A stretch of DNA of 64,000 nucleotides from an uncultured Carboxylicivirga sp. (GTDB lineage Bacteria; Bacteroidota; Bacteroidia; Bacteroidales; Marinilabiliaceae): the NCBI RefSeq assembly GCF_963674565.1, contig NZ_OY771430.1, forward strand, positions 3,596,001 to 3,660,000, written 5' to 3'. The position numbers were made by a program, and so were the translations under genes. The notes beneath the pieces are model-generated. The model worked only from the letters and a program-made list of their open reading frames with translations. It searched no databases and had not been told where the DNA came from. Position 1 is the first letter of the stretch; each line of letters starts with the position of its first letter. Positions 23,138 through 33,002 of this stretch are shown piece by piece.

Positions 23138-23575
23138 ATGAAGGTAATTGATAGTATAAGTGAAGCCATAGAAAAGACAGGTGAAGCATTTGATAAGAAT
23201 TTCACCTCAAAAGAAGAAATCCTGGATAAGTTAAAGCAAGTTCAGGAACATCTTTTAAATGTACGTCAATCCATTCTCCTGGCTGAAGCCAATGGAAGCA
23301 AATTGCAGCGTAATTGGAGACCTATATTAATGTTAATGTTTGGTGTAGTTATCGTTTACAATGTAATGTTTGCTCCTATCCTATTCCTCCTATATAACAT
23401 ACCTAAACCAGAGTTAACACCTGATTTTTGGGACGTTCTAAAGCTTTCTATCGGTGGTTATGTTATTGGCCGTTCCGGTGAAAAGATTCTACCAGGTGTA
23501 GTTGATACAGCCAAAAAGATGGTATTAACCAGGAAAGAACGTAGAGAAGAGCGAAAAAATGGAAGACAAGATTAA
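23138..23575 (+). CDS. 3TM holin-like protein, 145 aa
   Basis: The segment KLQRNWRPILMLMFGVVIVYN followed by a second hydrophobic stretch (MFAPILFLLYNIP) and LKLSIGGYVIGRSGEKI is the signature of the GTA_holin_3TM family. The C-terminus is basic (RKERREERK). Directly after the lysozyme, so this is the lysis cassette: holin pore plus muralytic enzyme. Confidence 0.85.
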   Translation: MKVIDSISEAIEKTGEAFDKNFTSKEEILDKLKQVQEHLLNVRQSILLAEANGSKLQRNWRPILMLMFGVVIVYNVMFAPILFLLYNIPKPELTPDFWDVLKLSIGGYVIGRSGEKILPGVVDTAKKMVLTRKERREERKNGRQD

Positions 23576-23714
23576 AGAAGCGGTTTATGTAGCTCTATGT
23601 GGAGCGACCTTTTACCAGGCAGCCAAATGGATGAAAAAAGATCCTACGGTTGCCCTGGTGATCGGAACAGCCGTTGGTAACATATTAGCAACTCCAGTAA
23701 AAAAGACAACATGA
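23559..23714 (+). CDS. Small membrane protein, 51 aa
   Basis: The reading frame runs from ATG 23559, overlapping the holin by 17 bp, to TGA at 23714, which overlaps the next ATG (23711). It encodes MEDKIKEAVYVALCGATFYQ, a Lys-rich bridge and one hydrophobic segment (PTVALVIGTAVGNILA). Tight overlap on both sides supports it. It may be an antiholin or a second lysis membrane protein. Confidence 0.6.
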   Translation: MEDKIKEAVYVALCGATFYQAAKWMKKDPTVALVIGTAVGNILATPVKKTT

Positions 23715-23917
23715 TTGCATCATTACTATTAGGCGATAAGAAAAACCTGTTAATAGGTGGAGCCGTAGTTATCGGACTTATCGCGCTTGCTTCGTCAGGA
23801 AGTTCAGCACCCAAACCGGCTTTAAATGGTACATGTACTACAACAACCAGGAAAAAGAAACCGGCAGCAAAGAAAACAACATCAAAAGGCCGTAAATCGG
23901 CAAAAATTAAGATTTGA
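23711..23917 (+). CDS. Small membrane protein with basic tail, 68 aa
   Basis: One hydrophobic helix (residues ~12-30, LLIGGAVVIGLIALASSGSS) is followed by a very basic tail (TTRKKKPAAKKTTSKGRKSAK). LNG occurs in the middle (PALNGT). Its layout suits a small virion-membrane protein with a DNA-contacting tail. It overlaps genes on both sides. Confidence 0.55.
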   Translation: MIASLLLGDKKNLLIGGAVVIGLIALASSGSSAPKPALNGTCTTTTRKKKPAAKKTTSKGRKSAKIKI

Positions 23918-24060
23918 GTTATTACCAAAAAGAACTCCTGAAACAAGTTAGCCAGGAAGAAGCAGAATCCTGGATAATGGAAAACCCTGTTCCCTATTGG
24001 TGGCATGGTGACGAATGGAGTTATGCTTTTTGGCACATGGAAAGGCCAATTAATGACTAA
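23914..24060 (+). CDS. Small Trp-rich hypothetical protein, 48 aa (TTG start)
   Basis: A frame starting TTG at 23914, inside the preceding stop, ends TAA at 24060, inside the start of the methyltransferase (24053). It encodes MSYYQKELLKQVSQEEAES, WIMENPVPYWWHGDEWSYAFWH. The overlaps and the aromatic C-terminus support translation, but the TTG start and small size leave doubt. Confidence 0.45.
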   Translation: MSYYQKELLKQVSQEEAESWIMENPVPYWWHGDEWSYAFWHMERPIND

Positions 24061-25081
24061 AGAAGATAAGTTTTACAAACACCTGGTAAAAGAGATAAGT
24101 GCCGGAACCAGGTACAACAAACGTTCACTCGAAAAAGAAGGTGAACGTTTTGGCATTGTAGATAAAACCTGGATAAAAGAGTTATCTGAATTAGCAATAG
24201 TTACAATAGCCAGGCAACGAATTAATGACAACCAGGACAATGGCATTAAAGCCACTTTTAACAGCCTTGTTGACCTTTACAATACTCAACACAACTTATC
24301 ATTGCGAACATCACACAGCATGATGTTACAGCAATATTCCACCCCTACACCCCTGGCTTATCTTGCTAGTAGATATGTGGAAAATGGAAAAGCTACGGCA
24401 AAGTATTTTGAGCCAAGTGCAGGGAATGGACTATTGACCATTGCTCTACCTTACACACAAACATACGTCAATGAATTAGATGAAATTCGTCTATCTAATT
24501 TGAATAGACAACCATTTAAGGTAGTAAGCAACCAGGATGCAACCTTACCATTCAAAAACTACCAACAGTACTTCGATGGTATTACCACTAATCCACCATT
24601 CAGCACCCTGGATGAACCAATTAAAGCCGGTGGATTCCTGATTAAACACCTTGATCATGCAATGGCCATTACTGCCCTGGACACAATGAAAGATTCAGGC
24701 AAGGCCGCGATTATCATAGGTGGACATTCAAAATGGGATTCAAAAGGACGTTTGCAGCGTGGTAAGAATCGTATTTTCCTTAATTACCTCTATCATCATT
24801 ACAATGTAGAAGATGTGATTTCTATTAATGGAAAGAAACTATACACTAAGCAAGGAACCGGTTTCGATGTTCGTTTAATCCTAATTAATGGCCGGAAAGA
24901 AAAACCGGAGGGCGTTGCTCCATTGAAAAATGAGCAATTAAGCCTGGTTATTAATTCTTATGAGGAATTATATGAACGTGTAGGATTAGAAGATAATCCG
25001 GAGCCACCAAAAACAGACAAAATAAAGCTATTGAAACTACGCGCTAAAGCTATTGCTCTAAAGCAAAAACAATCACTATAA
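24053..25081 (+). CDS. N6-adenine-type DNA methyltransferase, helicase partner, 342 aa
   Basis: ATG 24053 overlaps the stop of the 48-residue frame. Motif I is EPSAGNG (120-126) and motif IV is NPPF (180-183), as in adenine methyltransferases. Such enzymes commonly sit beside or fused to strawberry-notch-type helicases in mobile elements, and the next gene here is one (TAATG overlap). The C-terminal tail KIKLLKLRAKAIALKQKQ is nearly identical to the tail of that helicase. It probably protects, or marks, element DNA. Confidence 0.8.
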   Translation: MTKEDKFYKHLVKEISAGTRYNKRSLEKEGERFGIVDKTWIKELSELAIVTIARQRINDNQDNGIKATFNSLVDLYNTQHNLSLRTSHSMMLQQYSTPTPLAYLASRYVENGKATAKYFEPSAGNGLLTIALPYTQTYVNELDEIRLSNLNRQPFKVVSNQDATLPFKNYQQYFDGITTNPPFSTLDEPIKAGGFLIKHLDHAMAITALDTMKDSGKAAIIIGGHSKWDSKGRLQRGKNRIFLNYLYHHYNVEDVISINGKKLYTKQGTGFDVRLILINGRKEKPEGVAPLKNEQLSLVINSYEELYERVGLEDNPEPPKTDKIKLLKLRAKAIALKQKQSL

Positions 25082-28000
25082 TGAAAGGACTTATCACAAT
25101 AAAAAACGGAGTGTTATTCGTGGATTTAGGAAAGAAAGCTCCTATCCATATCAACAGCCGTTTAAGAGAGCTTGGTTTTTCGTCCAGGAATAATAAAACA
25201 TACTTCCTGACTAAACCACTTACAGAAAGCAAATGGGATTACCTCAATGGCCTGGTTCAATATGAAGGTTTAGGAATGCCATACATACCGGCAGCCGAAC
25301 AGGGTTTCATCTTGAATACCGTTGTTCCGGATTCAATGGGTTATGAAATGCACATAGCCATTCGTAAGGTTAAAGCGGATATAGGGAAACCGTTGTTTGA
25401 TTACGTCAAAGAAAAGCTTAAATACACCGATGAACAGCTTATCAAATCTTTGGCCGCCGAACAGGTTGATAGTGTAGCCCTGGCTATTTATAACATCGAG
25501 GAAAAGAACCAGGGAATTATTATAGGAGACCAAACCGGTATTGGTAAAGGCCGCCAGGCAGCCGCGATGATACGTTATGCCATTAAACAAGGAATGAAGC
25601 CTATCTTCTTATCTGAAAAGCCTAACCTATTTAGTGACCTTTATCGTGACCTGGTTGATATCGAATCCGCAGAATTTACACCATTCATTGTTAATGCCAG
25701 GGATTCAAAAACACACATCAAGGATATTAACGGTAAGATTATACACCAGGCACTACCCAAAGTACAACAAGACAAAATTCTAAAATCAGGTAAATTACCT
25801 GGTGAATACCATTTTGTTTGTGCCACTTACTCACAGTTTAACCAACCTGATAAAAAGCCATTAAAACCTAGTTTTCTTCAGAAGGTTTCTAAAGGTAGTT
25901 TAATTGTGATGGATGAAGCGCATAACGCATCCGGCAGTAGTAATACCGGTTTGTTTATGCAAAGTGTGTTAAGATCAACCAAAGGAGTGGTTTTTCTTTC
26001 TGCCACATATGCAAAACGACCTGATAACATGCCTATCTATGCGCAAAAAACAGCCATGAGTGAGGCCAATATGACAAGTGAAGACCTGGTTGATGCCATT
26101 GCCAATGGAGGGGTAGCATTACAGGAAGTTTTATCTTCTCAATTGGTTTTGGAAGGTCAGCTAATAAGGCGTGAGCGCAGTTTTGAAGGTGTAGAAGTGA
26201 ATTATTTCAACCTGGATAAATACGCAAAAGAGCATGAAAGAATTGCCGATACTGTAACCGATATCATACGTGATATTATCGCGTTCCAGGAAGTACATAT
26301 TGACCCTGTTGTCGATGAACTGGATGATATCGCAGCCGCAGAAGGAAAGGAAGTAACCGAAAGGATGGGTACAAAAAAAGCCGGTGTCGATAATTCACCT
26401 TATTTCTCAAAGGTTTTCAATGTTATCAATCAATTGCTTTTCTCCATTAAAGCGGAAGCGGTAGCAGATCACACCATCGAGTTATTAAAACAAGGTTATA
26501 AGCCTATTGTAGCCTTCGCATCGACTATGGGAGCTTTTGTTGAAGACCTGGGCGAAGTGGATGATATCGTTAAATCTGATTTCTCCGGTGTCCTGGAAAA
26601 AGGATTGGATAGTGTGATGCAGATATCAGAACGTCTGCCGGATGGGAAAACAGCTAAGAAAAGAATTGAATTATCAAGTTTACCACCTCAATCACAATCT
26701 GAGTATTATCGTATCCTGGATAAAATAGACCATGTAAGCGTTGGTATTAGTGTTAGTCCAATTGATTTAATAGTACAAAAGATTGAAGCGGCAGGATTCA
26801 GCGTAGGAGAAGTAACCGGCCGTTCATTAGCATTGAAATATGGTGATTTTAAACTGACACCAAAGAAGGATAAAAAGCTTAAACTATCCGATATCCCAAA
26901 GGCAGTTAAATTAATCATGCCGGAATTTCAACAAAAGGCTATTGTAGGTAGTGAAGAGCATTGGGGCATCCTGGAAGATTTTGAGAATACCATCAAGCAA
27001 ATGCCTAAAATCGGTCAAAGCACTAAAGCATACCAGGAAGCCAATAAGAAAACGGCCACCGTATTGCAATTGAATGATTTTGTATTTCCTAAACTTCATT
27101 ACTTCTATGGTTCATCCGATTGGTATATCACAGAATGGGATGGGAAAGATACTTTCTATGGTTATACTATTCTGAATGGTGATATTGAAATGGCTGAATT
27201 TGGCTATATCTCACGCGAGGAATTAACAACCTTATACCGTGGGCCATTAAAAGGGGGTGTAGAGCTTGACTTCTTCTTTGATGGTTCAAAGCCATTAAGC
27301 TACTATTTGAAAAACAAACTAAACGGTATATCTATCAATACCGATGTAGCTCAAATAATGCGCAGAAAAAAGGAAAGCACCAATGATTTATTCAGACAAT
27401 TTAACAACAATGAAGTTGATTGTTTGCTTATCAATCAGAGTGGTTCTACCGGAGCTTCAGCACACGCCATCGTAACAGATAAAGTGCCGGAAAATGAAGT
27501 TAAAAAACGTGTGATGGTTATTCTCCAGGCTGAATTAAATATCAACACCGAAATTCAGAAGCGTGGACGTATCAACCGAACCGGCCAGGTGATTAAACCA
27601 AGGTATGATTACCTTATTTCCACCATACCGGCTGAAAAGCGTTTAATGATGATGCTGAAAAAGAAATTGAAGTCTTTGGATGCCAATACCACATCAAACC
27701 AAAAGAGTAGTGAAGAACAGCTTAAAAGTGATGATTTTCTTAATAAGTATGGCTCCAAAGTAGTCACAGAATATCTGATAGAGAATCCGGCTCTTAATAA
27801 GAAATTAGGCGATCCTTTAAACCTGGGCGGTGATGATGAAAAGACCGGTGCAAAGGACGATGAAAAGCCAATGGACCATGCAGCGCATAAAGTTTCAGGA
27901 CGTGTGGCCATTCTTCCCATAAAAGAACAGGAGCAATTCTATAACGATATTATTTTACGATATCAGGATTACATTGAATATTTGAAGCAAAATGATGAAT

Positions 28001-29481
28001 ACGACCTGGAAGTCGAAACCCTAAACTTACAAGCTGAAACCTTATCTAAAAAGGTGATTAAAGCCGGTAAAGGTGGTACATCTGCATTTAGCCAGGACAC
28101 ATTCATGGAGAAATGTGAATGTAACGTGCTTAAAAAGCCTTTCAAACAAGATGAATTGGTAAAAGAGCTTGCTGATGTATTGAAAGGTCGATCAGGCGTA
28201 GATATCCGTAATGAATTGATTAATGCTCTGCATGAATACACTTCCGATTCACTTAAAAGTGAATTATTGGCAATCCAGGATAAATACCTAAAGCTTGCTG
28301 ATAATATTTCAAGTGAAGCCAAGTATAAAAAGCTTAAAACACCCGAAGAGCAGCTAGAATACACACAGGTACGTCTTAAAGAGATAGAAGATGCAAGCGA
28401 GAAAAGTCAAAACTTTAAATCGCGCGAAATAACCAATAAAAGGGATTATATGAATGCCCTTTTGACTTTCTTCACTCCTGGGCGTGGGTTGCAAGTACCG
28501 GCATTGGGCTTTGATTTAGGAGGTGAAAGTGTGAAAGGTCTTTGCCTGGGTGCAACCGTTGACTTTAACAGGAAGAATCCTTTTGCTCCATCCGCAGTTA
28601 AAATACGTATTGCGGTCGCAGATTCACGCAGACAATTAGCCTATCCATGTTCAGGAGACACCGGCAAGGAATTAGAGCGAATCCAGGCGAGAACCTATCG
28701 ATTGAATAGTAGTGAAGCTGAAAGGATTTTAGATAACTGGAATGATTTTACTTCTTCTTTCCAATCAAGTAGGCGAATCCGTTATATTTTAACCGGTAAT
28801 TTATTACAAGCAGCCGGTGATAATGGTAAGTTAGTTTCATACACTACTAAGTCAGGTGATGTTAAGAAAGGTGTATTAATGCCTGAGTCCTGGTCTCCTG
28901 GTAACAACAAGAATGAAACAAACACGGATGCCTATGTAGTTGTTAGTGCCAAAGATGCTGCCCATTATATCAAATCAATGAGTAACGGTAGTAGTGCCAG
29001 TAGTGAAAACAAAATAGGTATTTTCCGCAATCCTCAAGGCTTTAAATTCATTATACCTAAAGGTAGAGGAACACAGGCCATTTATAAGGATGCTGATATC
29101 ATTAACCTGGTAGATAATGAGCATGGTTTTGAAATGGTATCAGGCTCAATGACCGGATTAGTAAGTGATAGCAACATTGTGAAGATGCTTGAATTAATGG
29201 GCAATCGACACGGTGTATCATTCAAAGTCGGGAGACAGATATATGAAGATCATATCGAACCTTACCGATCAGGATTCCAGGATAGCGACAAGCTAACCGA
29301 AGATGCAAAGAAATACCTGGCTAATGATAAAGAATCGTTCGAGCATAAAGTAAAAATGCAGAACAGTAAAGGCCAGAAAAAAGCACCTAAAAAGGCCATA
29401 AAAGAGGATAAAACGCGAAAAATCAAACTATTAAAATTACGCGCAAAGGCCATAATCATTAAACAAAAACAAGCAGCATAA
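25081..29481 (+). CDS. Strawberry-notch-like SF2 helicase, 1466 aa
   Basis: The N-terminal ATPase domain has Walker A GDQTGIGKG (149-157) and DEAH at 278-281 (IVMDEAHNASG). The helicase C domain has QKRGRINRTGQ (~826-836, motif VI), in the pattern of strawberry-notch family proteins. A long C-terminal region (~900-1440) carries the usual insert and extra domain, ending in the tail KIKLLKLRAKAIIIKQKQ shared with the methyltransferase upstream. In phages and plasmids such helicases replace or support replication or DNA entry. Large for its neighbours, and rich in CCWGG. No RNA polymerase or primase is visible in the window. Confidence 0.88.
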   Translation: MKGLITIKNGVLFVDLGKKAPIHINSRLRELGFSSRNNKTYFLTKPLTESKWDYLNGLVQYEGLGMPYIPAAEQGFILNTVVPDSMGYEMHIAIRKVKADIGKPLFDYVKEKLKYTDEQLIKSLAAEQVDSVALAIYNIEEKNQGIIIGDQTGIGKGRQAAAMIRYAIKQGMKPIFLSEKPNLFSDLYRDLVDIESAEFTPFIVNARDSKTHIKDINGKIIHQALPKVQQDKILKSGKLPGEYHFVCATYSQFNQPDKKPLKPSFLQKVSKGSLIVMDEAHNASGSSNTGLFMQSVLRSTKGVVFLSATYAKRPDNMPIYAQKTAMSEANMTSEDLVDAIANGGVALQEVLSSQLVLEGQLIRRERSFEGVEVNYFNLDKYAKEHERIADTVTDIIRDIIAFQEVHIDPVVDELDDIAAAEGKEVTERMGTKKAGVDNSPYFSKVFNVINQLLFSIKAEAVADHTIELLKQGYKPIVAFASTMGAFVEDLGEVDDIVKSDFSGVLEKGLDSVMQISERLPDGKTAKKRIELSSLPPQSQSEYYRILDKIDHVSVGISVSPIDLIVQKIEAAGFSVGEVTGRSLALKYGDFKLTPKKDKKLKLSDIPKAVKLIMPEFQQKAIVGSEEHWGILEDFENTIKQMPKIGQSTKAYQEANKKTATVLQLNDFVFPKLHYFYGSSDWYITEWDGKDTFYGYTILNGDIEMAEFGYISREELTTLYRGPLKGGVELDFFFDGSKPLSYYLKNKLNGISINTDVAQIMRRKKESTNDLFRQFNNNEVDCLLINQSGSTGASAHAIVTDKVPENEVKKRVMVILQAELNINTEIQKRGRINRTGQVIKPRYDYLISTIPAEKRLMMMLKKKLKSLDANTTSNQKSSEEQLKSDDFLNKYGSKVVTEYLIENPALNKKLGDPLNLGGDDEKTGAKDDEKPMDHAAHKVSGRVAILPIKEQEQFYNDIILRYQDYIEYLKQNDEYDLEVETLNLQAETLSKKVIKAGKGGTSAFSQDTFMEKCECNVLKKPFKQDELVKELADVLKGRSGVDIRNELINALHEYTSDSLKSELLAIQDKYLKLADNISSEAKYKKLKTPEEQLEYTQVRLKEIEDASEKSQNFKSREITNKRDYMNALLTFFTPGRGLQVPALGFDLGGESVKGLCLGATVDFNRKNPFAPSAVKIRIAVADSRRQLAYPCSGDTGKELERIQARTYRLNSSEAERILDNWNDFTSSFQSSRRIRYILTGNLLQAAGDNGKLVSYTTKSGDVKKGVLMPESWSPGNNKNETNTDAYVVVSAKDAAHYIKSMSNGSSASSENKIGIFRNPQGFKFIIPKGRGTQAIYKDADIINLVDNEHGFEMVSGSMTGLVSDSNIVKMLELMGNRHGVSFKVGRQIYEDHIEPYRSGFQDSDKLTEDAKKYLANDKESFEHKVKMQNSKGQKKAPKKAIKEDKTRKIKLLKLRAKAIIIKQKQAA

Positions 29482-29490
29482 CAACTCACT

Positions 29491-29526
29491 GGGGCGAAAA
29501 TTCATGAAAATTGATTTTTCTGCCCC
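29491..29526. other. Hairpin between the helicase and ATPase genes
   Basis: GGGGC (29491-29495) and GCCCC (29522-29526) flank an AAAATT...AATTGATTTTT inner arm. No T-run follows, so it is not a typical terminator. It may be an RNA-processing site. Confidence 0.35.
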
Positions 29527-29549
29527 ATTAGAATTAAAATATTTTTCCA

Positions 29550-31346
29550 ATGGTAACAATCAATAACTACACAGAGAAAACCGCAAAAATCAACTTTGCC
29601 AAACAACCCGACTATATCCAGGAAGCTCATAAAGATTTTGCTGATTATGCGGAGTTTTACAATGAGGATAAGGATATCAAAGAAATGTTGGATAATCACA
29701 TGAAATTGGTTGACAACATCATCAAAAAAGAGTACGAACGTCAACAGAACAAAAGCGAACCGAAAAAGACCAAAAGCGTTACAAAATCGACCAAAAGTGT
29801 AAAGAAAGTTGCGCAAAACGCAAATAAATCCACCAATAAGGCAAAGAAACCTGTTACAAAAAAAGCCACTCCGGCAAAAAAGGAGGAAAAATGTAACAAG
29901 GTTGAGCCCATACAAACGGAACACTTTACCGAAGATGTGCGCTTATTACGTAGGTTTTCCGGATGCCTGGGTAAAGAACGTCAAAGGAGAACTGTTTTAA
30001 CTATCTATAAAGACTTTGAACGTAGAATCACAGAGCGAAAGGTAAATCGCACAAGTAAACATGCAGACCTGGTTTGGCAATGTTCTAAGAAGTTGGCATC
30101 CCTACTCGATGCTATGGCAAAACAAAACCTTACACATGTTACCATTGAGGTGGATAGTTCTTTTCAGGATAAAGTTAACCAGGCATCAAAAGAAACCGCG
30201 ATTCGTACATCGGTTAATCTTCTTAAACGTTTCGTAGGTATTGAAGGTGAAATTAAGCCGGATAAAACGAAAGTAGAGCGCATAATGAAAGCTTTTGACA
30301 ATGCCACAAAACAAAATAAAGTCTCGAAAGATGATTTCTATGCACATGAATTGCAATTAGCCTATAAGGCCATGAAAAAATACATGGATGGTAAGTCTGA
30401 TTATATAGCTATTGAACCAACTACATTAAGTGGTTTTGATAATTACTTTGGCCTGGGAAAGCCTAAAGCCACTACCAAAACCATACAAAAAAAAGCTAGT
30501 GGTAGTGGGGCATCTAGCAAAAAAAGTACGGTTAAGCGCAAAGCAGCTAAAAAACCAAACAAGCAATTAAACGGAATAGAACAGGAACCGGCACCGGTCC
30601 AGGATGAGCCAGTAGTAGTTAGTCGTTTCCAGGTTGACTTGACAGAACACCAGGAACCGGCAATTAATGAGGTAGAAGTTATCCAGGATAAAGCGCAAAA
30701 TTCTGATTCTTTAAACGGGTTATTTACACCGATTACCGATACAGAGGTCGATAATAATTTAGAGAAAATTCAATTACCTGGTGACCTGGGTAAGTTCCTG
30801 GGATATGTAGAGCGATATGAGTACGCAATTGTATTACGTGGTGAGAAAGGAGCCGGAAAAACGCGATTAACCTATCAATTAATGAACACCTTTGCAAAGG
30901 CCGGTTTTAGTGTAGGTTGTTTTACCCTGGAAATAGGTAAGCATTCTAACCTGGTTAAGGATATGAGAAATGAATATCTATGCCCTACCATCGTTAATAA
31001 GGTGCAGATCGCGGAAAGCTGCCCTAACGGAATTGAAGACATTAAAGCTGCAGCAAAAGTTTTTGATGCCGTGTTTATTGATAGTTGGGGTAAAATACCA
31101 AACGTTAACCAGGATGATTTTGATAAGCTTCGCAAAGAACACCCTGATACAATGTTCATCGTTATTTTCCAATCCACAACTAACGGAACGGTTCGCGGTG
31201 GTTCAAAAGCTGAATACGATGGTGGAATCGTTATCCAGGTTGCTAATGGAGGTCGCGCATATTGCGAAAAAAATAGATATAACGGTGAAGACTTAACGTA
31301 CCTGGTATTTGATCGAAAGTTAGCAGAACAAGATACAGCAAAATAG
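29550..31346 (+). CDS. RecA/RadA-like ATPase with long basic N-terminus, 598 aa
   Basis: Residues ~70-115 are Lys-rich, a helical domain follows (~120-300), then a linker with an LNGIEQ motif (~345). The last ~190 residues form a RecA-fold ATPase: Walker A RGEKGAGKTR (~431-440), TLEIG at the next strand, Walker B AVFIDSWG (~506-513), and near the end KNRYNG (~573), like the KNRFG motif of RadA. RadA-type enzymes move branched DNA in recombination. Here it could drive replication, recombination or packaging. It is the last rightward gene. Confidence 0.7.
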   Translation: MVTINNYTEKTAKINFAKQPDYIQEAHKDFADYAEFYNEDKDIKEMLDNHMKLVDNIIKKEYERQQNKSEPKKTKSVTKSTKSVKKVAQNANKSTNKAKKPVTKKATPAKKEEKCNKVEPIQTEHFTEDVRLLRRFSGCLGKERQRRTVLTIYKDFERRITERKVNRTSKHADLVWQCSKKLASLLDAMAKQNLTHVTIEVDSSFQDKVNQASKETAIRTSVNLLKRFVGIEGEIKPDKTKVERIMKAFDNATKQNKVSKDDFYAHELQLAYKAMKKYMDGKSDYIAIEPTTLSGFDNYFGLGKPKATTKTIQKKASGSGASSKKSTVKRKAAKKPNKQLNGIEQEPAPVQDEPVVVSRFQVDLTEHQEPAINEVEVIQDKAQNSDSLNGLFTPITDTEVDNNLEKIQLPGDLGKFLGYVERYEYAIVLRGEKGAGKTRLTYQLMNTFAKAGFSVGCFTLEIGKHSNLVKDMRNEYLCPTIVNKVQIAESCPNGIEDIKAAAKVFDAVFIDSWGKIPNVNQDDFDKLRKEHPDTMFIVIFQSTTNGTVRGGSKAEYDGGIVIQVANGGRAYCEKNRYNGEDLTYLVFDRKLAEQDTAK

Positions 31347-31369
31347 CAAGATAATCTTGCTTATATATG

Positions 31370-31400
31370 AAAGGCCACCCACAAAAGAGTGGCTTTTCTT
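31370..31400. terminator. Terminator between convergent genes
   Basis: AAAGGCCAC (31370-31378) pairs with GTGGCTTTT (31389-31397), followed by CTT. A second palindrome, GCAAGAT-A-ATCTTGC (31346-31360), stands just before it. Together they close the rightward block and the leftward cassette. Confidence 0.75.
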
Positions 31401-31474
31401 ATTTCCATAATAGTATGAACAATATACTATCATTCTCACGACATTATAAAATCAATACAATTCCTTTCTAGTTA

Positions 31475-32086
31475 TTAACTATTCTTACTAAAATAATGAT
31501 ATAGCTGACTAAACGAAAAAACGTTTAAAACAATTTTAGGAATCAAGACTACTGAGTATATTGAAAAAAACAACAAAATAAATGCCATACAATTATTGGC
31601 AGTATGAATACTGTTTATGCTAAGGTTAAACAAATTAACATTCCCAAAAGTCCTAATGAATATATGCAACATAAATGCAATTCCAAAAGTTGTAGCTTGA
31701 ATTAAAACGCTCATTGCAAACGTACCTCCTATTGTTTGAAACAGGCTAAAATTATTAGTCCCCTTAGCAGCTCTGATTTTATCAAGAACGGATTTATCTC
31801 CGAATCCAATAACTAATGCGTAAGCACCAATATTGAATCCTAAAATACTTGGAAATGTACTCAACAACAAATCCTTAAGACTAACAATTAGTCCATAACT
31901 ATCAAAACCAAGAACAAGTTGAATAAAGAACATTAATGCAATTGCCGAAATTAATGCAAACCAAAAATATCCACTTTCAATAAAGCCCTTTACTCCACCA
32001 TAAATTCTGAAAAGTGTGGATAAACTTACATGGTGTTGCTTCCATTCTTTTTCTTGCTCAGGAGTTAGTCCTTTGGGTGGTTTCAT
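31475..32086 (-). CDS. Four-span membrane protein of the accessory cassette, 203 aa
   Basis: A short cytoplasmic N-terminus (MKPPKGLTPEQEKEWKQHH) is followed by four to five hydrophobic segments (~45-65, ~75-100, ~125-150, ~165-195). The family is not recognised. It begins 1 bp after the gene at 32088, so the two form a pair: a soluble protein and a membrane protein. That layout is common in superinfection-exclusion and abortive-infection systems. No CCWGG occurs here, unlike the core element. Confidence 0.55.
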   Translation of the reverse strand: MKPPKGLTPEQEKEWKQHHVSLSTLFRIYGGVKGFIESGYFWFALISAIALMFFIQLVLGFDSYGLIVSLKDLLLSTFPSILGFNIGAYALVIGFGDKSVLDKIRAAKGTNNFSLFQTIGGTFAMSVLIQATTFGIAFMLHIFIRTFGNVNLFNLSINSIHTANNCMAFILLFFSIYSVVLIPKIVLNVFSFSQLYHYFSKNS

Positions 32087-32087
32087 A

Positions 32088-32969
32088 TTATTCTTCTATT
32101 AGGTCACTATCTTCATCGGATGTCTCTTCCGGCCTAAAAATACCTAATATTTTCAAATAAATATCTTTAATAAAATTAGAACTAGTCGTTTGTATTTCAT
32201 ACACTTGAGGACTCTCCTTTGTAGTAACTGTAGGTTTTGGAGTATGATTCTCTTGATCCCAAGCTGAAATATCCCCATTGTCTAGTGCAATTCCAGCAAG
32301 AGGATTTAAAATATCATTCTCCATCAAATTAATACTATCTTTCTTATCACTAATTGCGGTTATATCATACTGTTGTGTATGTGTCGCCTTCATATTTGCT
32401 TCAATAGCTTGCATCAGTGGAGAATTGAAAGAATCACTATTAGACACTGACATTCTAATTTTAACCTTTCTTAATGACTGACCTTGAAGAAAATCTGTCA
32501 CAAATGTTTCTGATGTCTTTACTGACAACTCAATTTTCTCATCATCTGAAAGTAAGCTTTCAAAACTCTTCCTAACAAATTTTTTAAACCAATTAATATC
32601 TACCTTTTCTGTTTCAATAAATGCAAATCTATGAGCTTTGGGTACAAAAATGAATTTTGCCCATTGAGGATCATTATAAAATTGTTCTTCTGTAACTACA
32701 GGAACTAAAACATCATCTTCATTTTTTTTATAACTTTCTTCAGCTTTCTTAGCTTTTACAACATCTCCAAAATAAAAAACATCATCAACTTGCTCTCTTT
32801 TGGCAAATGAGTCCATAATTCCAACATATTTACCAAGATTAATCATTCTTCCTTTGGAAAACATCCGCTCTATTAGTTCGGAATATACTTCTGTCGATGT
32901 CTCTCTAGCTGATATAAGCTTTATATTTAACACCTTGAAACTTAAATTCACATTGTCTTCGTAAGTCAT
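32088..32969 (-). CDS. Soluble accessory protein, possibly DUF4747-like, 293 aa
   Basis: The core (~10-230) alternates strands and helices: NLSFKVLNIKLISA, then FIFVPKAHRFAFIETE, LRKVKIRMSVSN and LAGIALDNGDISA. The pattern recalls DUF4747 proteins, but I cannot confirm it. A short disordered segment and a hydrophobic helix (NFIKDIYLKILGIF) follow. Lies in a leftward cassette between terminators, apart from the main body of genes, and lacks CCWGG. Confidence 0.45.
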   Translation of the reverse strand: MTYEDNVNLSFKVLNIKLISARETSTEVYSELIERMFSKGRMINLGKYVGIMDSFAKREQVDDVFYFGDVVKAKKAEESYKKNEDDVLVPVVTEEQFYNDPQWAKFIFVPKAHRFAFIETEKVDINWFKKFVRKSFESLLSDDEKIELSVKTSETFVTDFLQGQSLRKVKIRMSVSNSDSFNSPLMQAIEANMKATHTQQYDITAISDKKDSINLMENDILNPLAGIALDNGDISAWDQENHTPKPTVTTKESPQVYEIQTTSSNFIKDIYLKILGIFRPEETSDEDSDLIEE

Positions 32970-33002
32970 TTGTTCGTTAATTTTAATCGGATAAAAAAGA
33001 GG

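Noticed and set aside
25081..29481. Reading the large ATPase as a terminase or DNA polymerase
   Set aside because: DEAH plus the QKRGRINRTGQ motif and the overall layout fit an SF2 strawberry-notch-type helicase. There is no nuclease domain.
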